Program-made: the position numbers and the translations under genes
In this document: in pieces, positions 11,701 to 21,510 of the stretch
How the letters are laid out: every line of letters begins with the position of its first letter
Position numbering within the stretch: the first letter of the stretch is position 1
The notes under the pieces: model-generated
The model's input: only the letters and a program-made list of their open reading frames with translations
Databases searched by the model: none
What the model was told of the DNA's origin: nothing
Origin: Astropecten irregularis
Lineage: Eukaryota; Echinodermata; Asteroidea; Paxillosida; Astropectinidae
DNA length: 64,000 nucleotides
Assembly (NCBI GenBank): GCA_963971285.1
Contig: OZ020251.1
Span: 6,262,001-6,326,000, forward strand
Direction: 5' to 3'

Positions 11701-14700
11701 CTCGCGAAGATGAAATACATAAATTTAGATTATTAATGCCATATGCATTACATTGGACTGCAAGAATACAAACATACAAGATTGTAATTGTCCCTGGAGA
11801 ATCGTTTGATCTTCTCTATAGGTAAAATGGAAACAAACGTTCTTTTTGCTTAGGAGGGCCTGAAGCATTTAGATCCTAATAAATCTTTATCGAAGGCTAA
11901 ATGACAAGAGGACAAGAAGAAATGGGGCTGGGAAACTGGGATTAACAAGGTAACTATATGAGTATCAGAAAGAGGACTAGAGAAGATTGAGAATGAGGTG
12001 CCGCCCAACAAGTTCGCTTGGGGGGTGTGAATTCCTGTACGTAAATGAAAAGGAGACAACAAATCAATAATGTAATAATAATAATAATTTGGGAGGCTAA
12101 TCATCTTTACTCGCAGTCATGCATGGGGTGCTGAATTGCCAAGGATGCGACAAAAACGTGATCGAGTAGCAGGCTTTCATGGGCGCCCTTGGCTGCCAGC
12201 CACATCAACCCATATATGATCACGGAGCACAGCCTGAGATCGAAAGGGTTTGATTTTTTTGAAGGGAGGAAAACCGAAAACCCCGGAGAAAAACCCTTAT
12301 AGCACAGGAGAGAACCAACGCACAACTCTACTTTCATATGACCCAAGCCGGGATCGAACCCGGGCCGGGCCACGTTGGTGAGAGGCGAGTGCTCCCTATG
12401 TTACTCAAATTTCCTTCCTGGATGTTTAGGCCATTGGGTTGAATGTCCGCAGAGTTTTCATCCATACTTTCTCGCTGCTGAGATGGACCAAGTCTCTGCG
12501 GTGGCCAAGTTATTTAGTGCCCTGTAAGATCATATCAGATATTATGTGGTTAGACAGATTGAAGTGGAGACCCACTGAGCTCTAGTCCACGCGGGACGTC
12601 GTGTCGGACGAGGTTCTCAATGCCACCCAGGAGCTGCCAGTGCTGGACGCCGGACCAACTGAGGAGCTGAGCAAGGCTATTGACTGTCTGTCGACCGGAC
12701 CGGCCAGGCTTCAGGAGAGGAAAGCATACCCCTTGAGGTCATCAAGAGCGGGAAGGATGCACTGCTGCAGGACCTGCATGAGCTGTTCTGCCTGTGCTGG
12801 ATGGATGAGGGCTCTGTGCCGAGGAACATGCATGACACCAGGATTGTGACTTTCAATAAACACAATTGCATCTGCAGTGGTTGTAACAGCTACAGGGGTA
12901 TCTCCATACTCAACATTATCGGCAAAGTCTTTGCAAGAGTTGTCCTGGCCTGACTGCAGGTCCCACCAGTGCGAGTCGACCCTGAGTCTGACACAGTGCG
13001 GGTTCAGGGCAGGAAAATCTACTACCCATATATTTTTCCATAAGACAACAACAGGAGAAATGTCGGGAACGGATCAAGCCTCTCCCCCTCACCTTCATCG
13101 ACCTGATTCATCGGCCTTTTACCTCGTCAGCAAAAGCAGGCTGTTTAGCATCCCGTAGAAGGTTGGCTGTCCCCGGCCCCGGAGACTGCTAACTATCGTG
13201 GAATTCTTAAAGGGCACGGTTTTCTTCAACCAAGCAGTATCTGAGCTGTTTCCCGACGATCAGCAGTAGAGTAAAGCAGGGCTGCGTGCTCACTCCGACA
13301 CTCTTCTGGATCTTCTTCTCCATGTTCCTGTCCTATGCCTTTCGAAAAAATGACAATGGTGAGTAAACCTGCACACGTCTGATGGGCGGCTCCTCAACCT
13401 CGCCAGACTCTGGGCAAAGACCAAGGTCCGAAGCGTCACCATCAGGGAGGCCATATTTGCTGATTATGCAACCCTAGCGACCCACATCGACCCAATGGAA
13501 TTTGGTCTCACCATCAATTTAGAGACAAAGGTGATGACCCAGGGCACTGACTTTGGTGACTACATCCTGAACCCAGTCAGCCAGTTACAGTACCTAGGCT
13601 CAACGATCGCATCAAACCTGTCGCTGGAGCCAGAGATCACCGCCAGTATCTCCAAGGCAGTGGGGTGATGTACGAGCTCCAAAAGAGGGTGTGGTCCAAC
13701 AACAACTTGACTGACAACACCAAGATGCAGGTTAACAGAGCATGCGTTCTCAGCACCATGCTCTACTCAAGTGAGGCTTAGACACCCTATGCAATTCAGG
13801 AGAGGATCAAGGCTCAACAGTTTTCACATTCGCTGCCTCGGGATCGGATCCCCTCCTACGAAGTGCTTGAGCATGCAGGCAGTGGTCGATTTCACAAAGA
13901 TTTACAATTAACCTTTTTATATGAGTTGTACCCGTTTCCATAGTAACTAGCATTGTGATATCGTGTTTAGCAATTAATATTGATATGCCCAGGACTGCCA
14001 TCTACCTTTGCCCTCCTGACCCAGAGCCGCTTGCCGCTTGCATCCCAAAGAATCTGCTCTACGGTGAGCTCGCGGTCTTTCCCCACCGCTTCAAAGATTC
14101 ATGCAAGCGTAACTTGAGAGGTGTGGGAATGGGAATGACTCGCTGAGGACCATGGAGCCTGGAAGTCTGCCATTCGAAGCAGGGTCAAACCATTATTACC
14201 ATCCTCCAGTAGAAGAGAGTTGACCGCAAGGCCAGTTCAATATTTCCTTGGAGCAGCCACAGCCTTCGTCTGCCCATCCTGTTACAGGGATTGTCATTCC
14301 CGCATTGGCCTGCACAGACACAGCAGGAGATGCAGCACCTAACAGTGACTCTCAAAGCGTGCATCTATTGTCTTATAAGAATATAAAGAAGCAAGGAGGC
14401 CAACGCCGACAATGACAGTTCTGTGCACTAGTACAGTACAGAGGACAAATGACATGTGTGTATTTTGAGGTTTGTACACATGGATATTGCTGTTCAGATA
14501 CAGTTTCTAGTGAATGACCTTGACACAAGCTGATGCGTAGTAGTTATTATCCATCACTTATGCCTAAGTATTGGCATTATGTAAGGCCTACACCTAAGAA
14601 ATAAGCAAGTTCAAAATATGATAGATTGTTTAGGATTCCCTGTTTTTTGGCACAAATCTCATTCATGTTCTATGTTTCATTGCATAATTACAGTTTTCGG

Positions 14701-17700
14701 TGCTATTACAAGAGGTCAATGACCTTTGACCTCAAATTGGAAGGTCAGGGTTTCATTGTAGAGTTCAAATTTTATTTTGGGTCTCCTTCCGGTGTGATTC
14801 TCTCCATTTTGACAACAATATCACCCTTTTACTATATTTTATTGCCTAGTTACAGGTGTTAGTGCTATTAGAAAAGGTCAATGACCTTTGACCCCTAGAA
14901 AAAGTACTTTCCCCACCCCCTACCCCACCTAACCTTTTTTTGGGGTAAATTTTGACACCCATACCTACTCAAATCAGTTGAAAAACCTTTTCATAATTTT
15001 TTTTCACAGATTGGCTATAAAAGTGGCTTATTTCGGGTTACTATGTGGTTATTATTTTGAAGAATGGATTTCATTTTTTACATTCGTGATGTACAAAGAA
15101 ATATAATTGCCATTGAAAAACTAAAATTAAAATAGCCACCATCGGAACTTGATCCATTAACTTAAGCAACATTTTATATTTTTATCTATCAGTGTTGGCA
15201 TCCTGTCATCAAGTCTGCTTCATCGGATCTGAGTACGACCCACGATCTGGTAGACCACCACGTTGGTTCTTACCGTACAAAGATCCCTGCGAATGTACTG
15301 CCATACGTCTTGGTGGGATGAACATCCCTGCGCCTGCGTACCTCAAGGGGGCGCCCTACTACCTGGACGGGCTGTTCATAAGTGAGGATGCAGAAGAAAT
15401 ACAATCAACCTTCGATTGCCAAACTGTGCAATCCGCAGGTAGTATTTTGTTTCCATGTTGGATTTTATGAAAAGTTAACTAAGACGTTTGATAGGATGTT
15501 ACTTTGACATAAATATATTATATTCCAGTGCGATTGAGGCATTAAAGGTAATATCATACTTTGGTTTTTATCAAAGAAATACAAATTCATGGGCAAAATA
15601 ATCAAAACAGATACAATAACAGTCAGCTGTGAAAATTTCAGTCCCACACGGTGTCCACTTTTTGAGAAAACAGTGAAAAATTACATTTTATTACTTCTTA
15701 AGGCTTTTATTTTTGATCTTTTAAAAGATCAAAAAAAAAGATTTTCGGTCGTTGTTTTACTTATTTCTGGATAAAAACACCGGAAACATGTTAACGGTAT
15801 GTTTCTACCTTCACCATCTTCATACCCTGTAAGTTATATGTAAATATGTGAACATTTCTGTTTTGGTATCTTAATAAAGTATGGTACTACCTTTAACCCG
15901 TAAGTATACTTCTGACTACGGATTTTATTTCAATGTTGAGTTCACTTATTTGAACTAAGTGCACACGGTGATTGAAGCTTTGTTACTCCAACCAAAATGG
16001 AAGTTGTCACTAAACCACATTTTAGACGGATATCAATTTAATCGAAAAATGTACCTTTGACGTAAGGGTAAGTTGCCTTTTGGGGAAAATCTTAACCATT
16101 CAAAGTTAGGTTTCTGTGATGTGAAAGGGATTGGAATTGATCAGGCTGATCATTGGCTTTTGAAGTTTGATGAGTACTTATTAATAGGCCTATTCAACAA
16201 AATGCATGAAAACACATCTTTGGCATAATATGTGTCCAGTGGTGCATTGGCGCTAAATTGCATCACATTTCCATGTCTTACTTGGTTGCGCTTTTTAAAA
16301 ATTGGCCAAGGCTAGGATGGATTTTGATTACTTGGAAAATACAATCTTAACCAATCAATTACCCTGGGTATTGTACTCCGAAATTAGACACTTAAGTCTT
16401 AAAGTCTTAAATCTACGAAATGGCTGTAGGATAAGTTGGTGGCTAAGTTAAGGAGGCCAAACCCTTTTTGAAAGGTAGTATCATACTTTGGTAAAAAAAA
16501 AAAAAAAAAAATGTTCACAGATTTAAGTATAACTTACAGGATATAAAGATTGTGGTGGTATAAACATACCATTACATATGTTCCTGCCCACTATCTGAAA
16601 AAGGGACTTAAACCAGAGCCTCCATTTTTTTTTGATACAGCTTTTCGTTTAACATCTTACCCACAAAAAAAGTCCGAAAACCGAATAATGGACCTTCAAA
16701 CACGCCCAACCCAAACCTAAATTCTGCCATTAATCTTTATTATTTTATTTACAATTTTTTTTTTTTGGGGTGGGGTTGGGGCATATTTGGTGCAAGTCTT
16801 TAAACAAATTATCACAATCAACGTGTTATTATGAGATTGAACAATACACCTAATGAAAATGAATGAATGTTTGCTTTTATTTTGGTTCTATTTTGTCTCA
16901 AATGCGAAGGTTTGCTGTATAGGCTTTCAGACAGTAATTCGGTTCTGTAATACATGTATATAAAACAAGAATGTTATTTTGGTTGCAAATTCTAGTTATC
17001 AAACTGCTCTGCACTGAATGAATTTAACAACGAATCTTAATTGTACCTTTATTTGGGATGTAATTCTTGTCTAGTTGAGTGCTCGGATCCAGAGCCTTTG
17101 GGCCTTGAAGACCGCACCATCCCTGATGAGCGTATGACTGCATCAAGTGGTTGGAGTGACAGGTTGGGAACCTTTCCTGCAAAAGGTGGTCGTCTGAACA
17201 ACCTGAACAGCTACTGGACGCCATGGCCGTATGTACCGAATAAAACATAATAAAGAATAGTACAGTCGATGACCAGCCAAGGATTACCATATAAGTATTC
17301 CATCGGTTGACCCAATTCACAAAGTATTGTATCATAGCAACCTTTTGATCTTTGTCCCTACAGGTACAGTGGTTCCTGGATCCAGGTGGAACTTGGTGAA
17401 CCTACATTGGTGTCAGGTGTTATCACACAAGGGGCTTCTGATGGGTATGATTGGCGCGTATTGAAGTACAAGGTGACATTCAAAAGGGATCACTCCTTCA
17501 CCCTTGAACACGTGATCGATGCCAATGGTGCCATTCAGGTATACACTCTTATCCGTTCTGTATTTTCATTTCATAAATGGAAAACAGAATGAGGAGGACC
17601 CGTAGACAGTTAATATCTAACGCTAAACGATTATTAGTGATGTGTCACCACGCAGGTATTCAACGATTAAGACATATTTAACAAAGCGATCGCTGTCGCA

Positions 17701-17946
17701 TTGGTTTTGACACGTGAATGTTACACGTATTACTTTACGGGGTGAAGGTATCTTTATAATATTTTGTGATCGTTGCTTTATCTTCAGGTGTTTGATGGCA
17801 ACGTAGATGATGCTACCACACCTGTCACCAATATGTTTGATCAGAGCATCAAAGCGGTTGTTGTGCGTGTCGAGCCGGTTGCGTGGAATAAAGGAGTTGC
17901 CATGCGACTGGAGCTACTTGGATGTTACATCACGCGCATGGAATAA
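2690..17946 (+). CDS. Gene 1 (type I): secreted protein with Cys-rich domain and F5/8 type C domain
   Basis: Proposed join of 2690-2735, 15193-15438, 17075-17228, 17364-17538 and 17788-17946, giving 780 bp and 259 residues. Order: signal peptide (about 1-19), an unrecognised 82-codon domain with Cys at about 20, 24, 48, 50 and 91, then one F5/8 type C domain from Cys100 to the Cys in the closing LELLGC motif, and a short tail ending RME. F5/8 domains are jelly-roll folds that bind carbohydrate or phospholipid, and a secreted lectin-like role is inferred. Every exon has GT/AG ends, consistent phase and an open frame, so the gene looks intact. Its 12.5 kb first intron is swollen by repeats. Gene 3 is the closest relative in the window. 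Main uncertainty: whether the distant exon 1 really joins exon 2; gene 3 supports it. Confidence 0.75.
2736..3703. other. Start of gene 1 intron 1, no feature until a repeat at about 3557
   Basis: No domain-bearing frame. From about 3557 (GGGTCATTCCGTTTCAATTC) the sequence looks like the outer end of the palindromic element that follows, but this outer part has no partner on the right side. Confidence 0.4.
3704..5335. repeat. Palindromic (foldback) element of about 1.6 kb
   Basis: Left arm starting TTAACGAACTTTTGACTAAT at 3704 is matched in reverse complement by the right arm ending at 5335. Matching continues inward with scattered changes to a centre near 4440, so nearly the whole stretch is one imperfect palindrome. 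The right arm is interrupted by a 126 bp miniature element at 4629-4754. A G run at about 4230-4247 in the left arm is reduced to a C run at about 4787-4795 in the right arm. No transposase frame is present. Confidence 0.85.
4629..4754. mobile_element. PIF/Harbinger-type miniature element with TTA target duplication
   Basis: Terminal inverted repeats start GGCCCTGTTTGTTTAA on the left and GGGCCTGTTCGTTTAA read inward from the right. It is flanked by TTA at 4626-4628 and 4755-4757. The opposite arm of the palindrome (about 4270-4283) gives the empty site, CTAGGTTAGTTAAC in reverse complement, confirming one TTA before insertion. TTA target duplications and GG-starting ends are the known pattern of PIF/Harbinger. 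A relative is at 39267-39385. Confidence 0.8.
5336..5773. other. Intronic, no feature recognised
   Basis: AT-rich. Several TCGTACATG/CATACATGT-like words recur at 5400-5500, possibly an old repeat. No coding signal. Confidence 0.35.
5774..6014. mobile_element. Miniature inverted-repeat element, 241 bp
   Basis: Ends GGGGCTTATTTCATAAAAC on the left and GGGGCCAATTTCATAGAGC read inward from the right, with inner TTAAGCACAAAAATTTGC-like and TTTGTGCTAAGCAGC words. No open frame and no clear target duplication. Elements of this look are, from memory, frequent in echinoderm DNA. Confidence 0.6.
6128..6331 (-). pseudogene. Ty3/Gypsy LTR-retrotransposon fragment (RT to RNase H region)
   Basis: The minus-strand frame contains SSGDGIGAILSQVQHGEEEV followed by a YGSxKLxRTxRNYxxxRxE pattern. 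This is the hallmark of the Ty3/Gypsy RNase H start, where D-S/G-x-GIGAVLSQ and GSRxLxxxERNY are typical. Only about 65 codons are left and no LTR was found, so it is a dead fragment lying in gene 1 intron 1, antisense to the gene. Confidence 0.65.
6430..9640 (-). pseudogene. Degenerate LINE (endonuclease-reverse transcriptase type), antisense
   Basis: Minus-strand frames, in order from 9608 down, show DWFDENVVHIQDLLAKKR; an RT start with LLTIADKVLTRLLLMNILIP, then QLSDSQCCFRNNMGT; VIQLHEDQRGQIRVSGDLSE, NNGAKQGCVLAKTLFGIFYS and the catalytic motif LLFADDAALVAQ; VSLKKTEVFHQP; NEVDNRLAKA, LLYGSEAWVPYR and LRTIPKIH; and a C-terminal LPKI/RSPKQG region near 6460-6660. Frames change several times and there are stops, so it is dead. 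About 1 kb of foreign sequence separates the block near 7965 from that near 6985. It belongs to the widespread non-LTR family with RTxLYGSESW-type C-termini; I do not assign a clade. Confidence 0.85.
6985..7960. other. Foreign insertion inside the LINE, with an internal direct repeat
   Basis: Conserved LINE protein blocks that should be adjacent (NNIGCTI and NEVDNRLAK) lie about 1 kb apart. Inside, a stretch of about 53 bp (GATATCAGCGAGCGGTGCAC onward to CATTCGGGGA) occurs at 7069-7122 and again at 7826-7879 in the same direction, bracketing about 700 bp of AT-rich sequence without coding content. Confidence 0.5.
9641..10504. other. Intronic, no feature recognised
   Basis: A 97-codon plus-strand open frame (9983-10276) and its antisense partner have no recognisable domain, and I treat them as chance or old repeat. 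Confidence 0.35.
10505..10680 (+). pseudogene. Small LINE reverse-transcriptase scrap
   Basis: Reading two frames gives YLLDGSLF, then HSQLIQHLIFTDAADLQ. This matches the spacing of the RT core (DGxLFN... followed by xLxFADDAAL) in the same family as the larger LINE copies nearby. Short and frameshifted. Confidence 0.4.
10840..10925 (+). repeat. tRNA-derived SINE fragment (B-box part)
   Basis: GTTTGAATCCCGCTCCAGT resembles a Pol III B box and is followed by TTCTTCGTTCAC, as in the fuller copy at 22603-22700. Confidence 0.4.
11532..12104. other. Left inner spacer of the 4 kb foldback element
   Basis: AT-rich, no gene, short AAT repeat at about 12070-12090. Confidence 0.4.
12105..12400 (-). 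repeat. tRNA-derived SINE, minus strand
   Basis: On the minus strand it begins near 12400 with a region of tRNA character including CGGGTTCGATCCCGGCTTGG (a good B box), then a body with TTTTCTCCGGGGTTTTCGGT and TTTTCCTCCCTTC. This body is typical of a widespread invertebrate SINE group. It sits just inside the foldback spacer. Confidence 0.7.
12595..14345 (+). pseudogene. Degenerate LINE (endonuclease-reverse transcriptase), plus strand
   Basis: Shifting frames give LDAGPTEELSKAIDCLSTG followed by IPLEVIKSGKDALLQDLHEL; SYRGISILNIIGKVFARVVL; SRVKQGCVLTPTLFWIFFSM; LQYLGSTIASNLSLEPEITA; a VWSNNNLTDNTKMQVNRACV-like block; and a C-terminal IPKNLLYGELA with DSCKRNLRG. These are reverse transcriptase and C-terminal blocks of a non-LTR element distinct from the antisense copy at 6.4-9.6 kb. 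Many stops and shifts; the usual FADDAAL motif is altered (IFADYATLAT-like). Sense to gene 1. Confidence 0.8.
15193..15438 (+). CDS. Gene 1 exon 2: Cys-rich domain of unknown family
   Basis: 246 bp, phase 1 at both ends (acceptor CTATCAG, donor GTAGTA). Encodes VLASCHQVCFIGSEYDPRSG, then a WFLPYKDPCEC core and IRLGGMNIPAPAYLKGAPYY, ending with FDC. The paralogue in gene 3 (39442-39687) has the same length with few changes, so it is under constraint. I do not recognise the domain family. Confidence 0.75.
15546..15892. mobile_element. TTAA miniature element, full length (347 bp), gene 1 intron 2
   Basis: TTAA at 15542-15545 and 15893-15896 flanks the inverted ends AGGTAATATCATACTTTGGT and AGGTAGTACCATACTTTATT (the latter read inward). 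It belongs to the family also at 19871, 20800, 22741 and 60003. TTAA target duplications are known for piggyBac and Kolobok groups; no transposase is present. Confidence 0.8.
16470..16620. mobile_element. TTAA-family miniature element, truncated
   Basis: Starts with AAAGGTAGTATCATACTTTG and keeps the inner words TGTTCACAGATTTA and ACTTACAGGATATAAAGAT. Its other end is missing. Confidence 0.65.
17075..17228 (+). CDS. Gene 1 exon 3: start of F5/8 type C domain
   Basis: Begins with the domain's first Cys: CSDPEPLGLEDRTIPDERMT then ASS, the classic CxxPLGxEDxxIPDxxxTASS opening. Acceptor TTGTCTAG, donor GTATGT, phase 1 in and phase 2 out. The loop after TASS (GWSDRLGTFPAKGG) differs completely from genes 3 and 4. 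Confidence 0.85.
17364..17538 (+). CDS. Gene 1 exon 4: middle of F5/8 type C domain
   Basis: SWIQVELGEPTLVSGVITQG followed by a LKYKVTFKRD strand, the standard WIQVDLGxxxxVxGVxTQG core. Acceptor CCCTACAG, donor GTATAC, exits in phase 0. Confidence 0.85.
17788..17946 (+). CDS. Gene 1 exon 5: end of F5/8 type C domain and stop
   Basis: VFDGNVDDATTPVTNMFDQS then VRVEPVAWNKGVAMRLELLG, closing Cys, and YITRME before TAA at 17944-17946. The FxGNxDxxTPVxNxF and LRxELLGC elements are hallmark. Acceptor TATCTTCAG is shared by all four paralogues. Confidence 0.85.
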   Translation: MFDGNVDDATTPVTNMFDQSIKAVVVRVEPVAWNKGVAMRLELLGCYITRME

Positions 17947-19866
17947 ATCTCGAGAGTCATCAAGGAACAACTAATCGCGAAATATATGTTATACACGAGT
18001 AAGTGCTGAAACATTAACTACGTTATAATAAAATAGTAATTATAAATACTTAAAAAAAGCTTTCCATGTCACAGACATCAAAAAGCGCTGTACATTTAAA
18101 CATACAAATGATGAACAACTATTGAGAGGTATTAAAAAATCATTAACAACAATTAAGCACACACTTATAAAGAATAACAATTTTAAGTGATTCTTAAAAA
18201 GATGAGTTTTAAGTTAGTTTTAAAAGAAGCAAAAGTGTAAGCAAATTTAATTGCTGTTGGATGAAATTATTATGTATTTGGCATAAGACTGATTTTTCTC
18301 TCTGTCCATTTACTTAAGTTATTTTACTTGTTATTGTACGCTTTTTTAGCTAAAGTTAAAAATTAGTCTTATTAGTCAGCGTCTATTATAAACTGTATGA
18401 GAGGACCGCGCTTTCATTTCTTGTTAATCTCATTGATATCCATGAAAGTGACTAATCCGGTCATATAAATGACATCAATAGCTAAGATGATCACTGAGAG
18501 ACCGAATATAAACACAAAGCTTTAACATTATGTAATTAACCGGGAACGTAAATTTATATGCACTAAAAATAACTAAACCTATAACCTGAAGTTAGATTCT
18601 AGCAACTAAAGACGAAGTTGATAAAATGTTTCTTTTATTCTTTCATTTCAATATTCGGTATGTTTGATATGTATTGCATAAAACTGTACTTAAATTTGTA
18701 AATGTGTTCATTATAAGATGCGATTTTCATTAAGAGTGAAAAAATACAAGGGTTTGGTTGAAAACGATATTTTGGAGTGAAGCGAATTTAGAATTGTAAA
18801 TCCTTTAAAAATCTGAATTTTACATAATTTGCAAAAGCTTTTGTCGGGTAAAAAAGAACGAGGTTTATATTCTACGATAACATTTTTAAATTGATGCTTT
18901 GCACAGATGAATATTTCAAAAGCAGCCACGATGCATACATTTTAAGGATTTTCCCTTTCTCTTTAAATTTGACATTCTTAATACTTAATAATTGTATGAA
19001 TTGTATGAACATTGTATGGAGGGGCTTACATCGTCAAACTGCCATACGTACAAAATAAGAAATCAAAATAATCAAAATCTAATTCGCACATCATTCAGAA
19101 AAGGGTAATTTTTACTATGCCTTTTTAAGGGTCCATATATTCGTTTAATTTCATTACTACTTTTAATTTAACGAAAATTTGTCAGGCCTTTTTGAATCAA
19201 AATGATAATTTAAACTAATTAGTCTTTTTTTTAACTTGACCAAGATTTACTTTTTATTTTTTGGTGTTTGATGAATGGTGTAGTTTGACTACAGTGTGTC
19301 TGCCACATCTCCAGAATTATGATAATTAAAACATACTTAATTGTTTACCTTTTCGAGCAAAAATGCTTTGTGGTGACGTAGCCAGTTAAAAGGCGACGCA
19401 ATCCTGAATATCAAATGTCAAATGTCATAAGGGATTTCTGTTTTAAGTTCAGGCTTTTGTTTGGGCCTCATTTGAAATTAGCATAATATCAATATAATTT
19501 AAAGGCTTTTGGCTCCGAAACACTTGTCATCTGCGGTTTGAGCACATTTGGAGAGTTATAGGTGGCCCACTTGTCTGCCACTTTTCAGACCAGCAACTTT
19601 ATTTATGAGTCAAGACTCGGGTTGATTATTCGAGACACACTACTTCTCTTTCTTGTGAATGAACCACATACACTTTAAATGGACAGAGGTTTTAAGAACC
19701 AAATGTATTTATTGATAATTTTGCGGCTGCCGTATTAGATAGAGAATACACATTCTTGTGATCACTTAATTATGAGTATTTATTTTGTTAATGTGTCTTT
19801 AACCGCTTACAGATATTTGGTGAATGATTTGTCATAGTAATAGCAAATTGATGGATATACTTGTTA
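17947..19866. other. Intergenic downstream of gene 1, no gene seen
   Basis: AT-rich with short frames only. A word like AAAAAGCGCTGTACATTTAA at about 18090-18110 may be an old repeat end. No exon of the cluster type found. Confidence 0.4.
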
Positions 19867-19870
19867 TTAA

Positions 19871-20238
19871 AGGTACTATCATACTTTGGTATCATACTTT
19901 GGTATCATACCGAAACTGACATTTTCACAGATTTACCTAGAACTTACAGGGTATGAAGATGGTGATGGTAGAAACATACCGTTGAAATCTGTCTGCCTGA
20001 AATGCTGTTTTTAACCAGAAAAGAGTAAAACCAATGGCAATTTTTTAAAGATCTTTTAAAGATAAAAAGTAACGGTGAAATAACTTAAGAACACTGAGGT
20101 CGTTTTCACTGTTTTCCAAAAAAGTGTGCACCGCATGGGCCTTAACATTTTACAGATGACTGTTACTGTAACTTTCTTGATATTTTTGCTCAATAGAGTC
20201 TGCATATTTTTGACTAAAACCGAAGTATGATATAACCT
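19871..20238. mobile_element. TTAA miniature element, full length (368 bp)
   Basis: TTAA at 19867-19870 and 20239-20242. The left end AGGTACTATCATACTTTGGT is followed by a duplicated ATCATACTTTGGT word. The right end, read inward, is AGGTTATATCATACTTCGGT. Same family as 15546-15892. Confidence 0.75.
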
Positions 20239-20242
20239 TTAA

Positions 20243-20795
20243 AAGTGGTATGTGCCCAATAAATTGTGTTTTTGTTCAATGTGATTGTAAATTGAAATTG
20301 TATACAGCACGGTACATGTTCTTGTATTACATTGGCAACTTTGAGTCGTGGTAAAATAAAACAGTTTCAAGTTCACGAATGTTTATTTTATTAATCAAGA
20401 AACTTCATTTCATGAGGTCTTTATCTCTGTTAATTGTTTGTATTTGTCTCCAAACCTGACTGCCGTCTATCACTCCGTCTTTGGGCTGCCTGTTTGTCTG
20501 TCGGGCTATCTGGCAGGCTGTCTGTTATTATTTTCTGTTGTGTATATATCTAAAACTAAAATGATTTATATGAAATCCATCGCCGCATTTAGAACAGCTT
20601 CTCCTTCAGAGTATGTGTGCACAATGCACAGTGCAAATCGCTGCCATTTACCTTTTTTGATAAGCCAAACAATTGTGTTGCAACTGGGTCAAAGGTCTTT
20701 CATGAATATTGAAATTTAATTAACTTTTCTTGTCCTAAGTGGAGTTAAAGAATAAGATGATTCTTGAGATAAGAAGAATTGATGAGGAATTTAAC
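20243..20795. other. Intergenic, no gene seen
   Basis: A 93-codon open frame at 20438-20719 lacks recognisable features and has no paralogue in the window. Confidence 0.35.
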
Positions 20796-20799
20796 TTAA

Positions 20800-21153
20800 A
20801 GGTAGTACCATACTTTGGTAAGAAACCAAAACAGAAATGTTCACAGATTTACGTATAACTTATGGGGTATGAAGATGGTGGTGGTAGAAACATACGGTAA
20901 CAATTAGTGTTCCGCCCGAAATTGTGTAATAATTTTATCTAGAAATTAGTAAAACAACGATATTTTAAAAGATCAACAATTATAAAAGAAAAAAGACTTA
21001 AGAATGTTTTTGCTGTTTTTCACTGCTTTCTCAAAAAGTTGGCCCCGTATGGACTGGAGTTTTCACATATGACTGTAATTTTATGTATCTGTCTTGATAT
21101 TTTTACCCATGAATCTGTATTTCTTTGATAAAAACCAAAGTATGATCGTACCT
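20800..21153. mobile_element. TTAA miniature element, full length (354 bp)
   Basis: TTAA at 20796-20799 and 21154-21157; left end AGGTAGTACCATACTTTGGT; right end read inward AGGTACGATCATACTTTGGT. Confidence 0.8.
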
Positions 21154-21370
21154 TTAAGTAGAGCACTTAAAATGCAACTTCAGTAATCTTTATGCAACGA
21201 TGCCCTGAGAAAATAACGTCCATGAGAAAACTGAGACAAAAAGTAGCGTCGAGCTACAAAATAATGGCGGTCGAGAAATAATAACTATTGACCAAGGGAT
21301 GAATGACGACCGCCGAGAGAAATATGGTCTAGAAGGGAAAGTAAGTATACAGTTGCGGACAATAAAGAAT

Positions 21371-21510
21371 AAGGCTGTGTCCCAAATCTCTGATGGCTGC
21401 GGCTGCAAATTACGCATGGACCTATGGCAGCCACTAGTCAGTGACTGCAGCCATTTCCATGGACTTATGGGTTATTTGCGCTCGCAGCCAGAGTATTGGG
21501 ACACGGCCTT
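21371..21510. mobile_element. Miniature inverted-repeat element, 140 bp
   Basis: Ends AAGGCTGTGTCCCAAATCTC and, read inward from the right, AAGGCCGTGTCCCAATACTC. Inside, TGCGGCTGCAAATTACGC pairs imperfectly with TTGCGCTCGCAGCC, so the whole folds back. No coding content. Confidence 0.75.

Larger units (their letters stand above)
10969..15009. repeat. Large inverted-repeat (foldback) element of 4.04 kb
   Basis: Left arm 10969-11531 and right arm 14440-15009 are reverse complements over about 560 bp: CTGTGAAAA at 10969 pairs with TTTTCACAG at 15001-15009. Both arms carry GGTCAAAGGTCATTGACC words. The 2.9 kb between them holds a SINE and a dead LINE. No transposase frame was seen. No target duplication is evident outside the ends. 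The element ends about 185 bp before exon 2 of gene 1. Confidence 0.85.
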
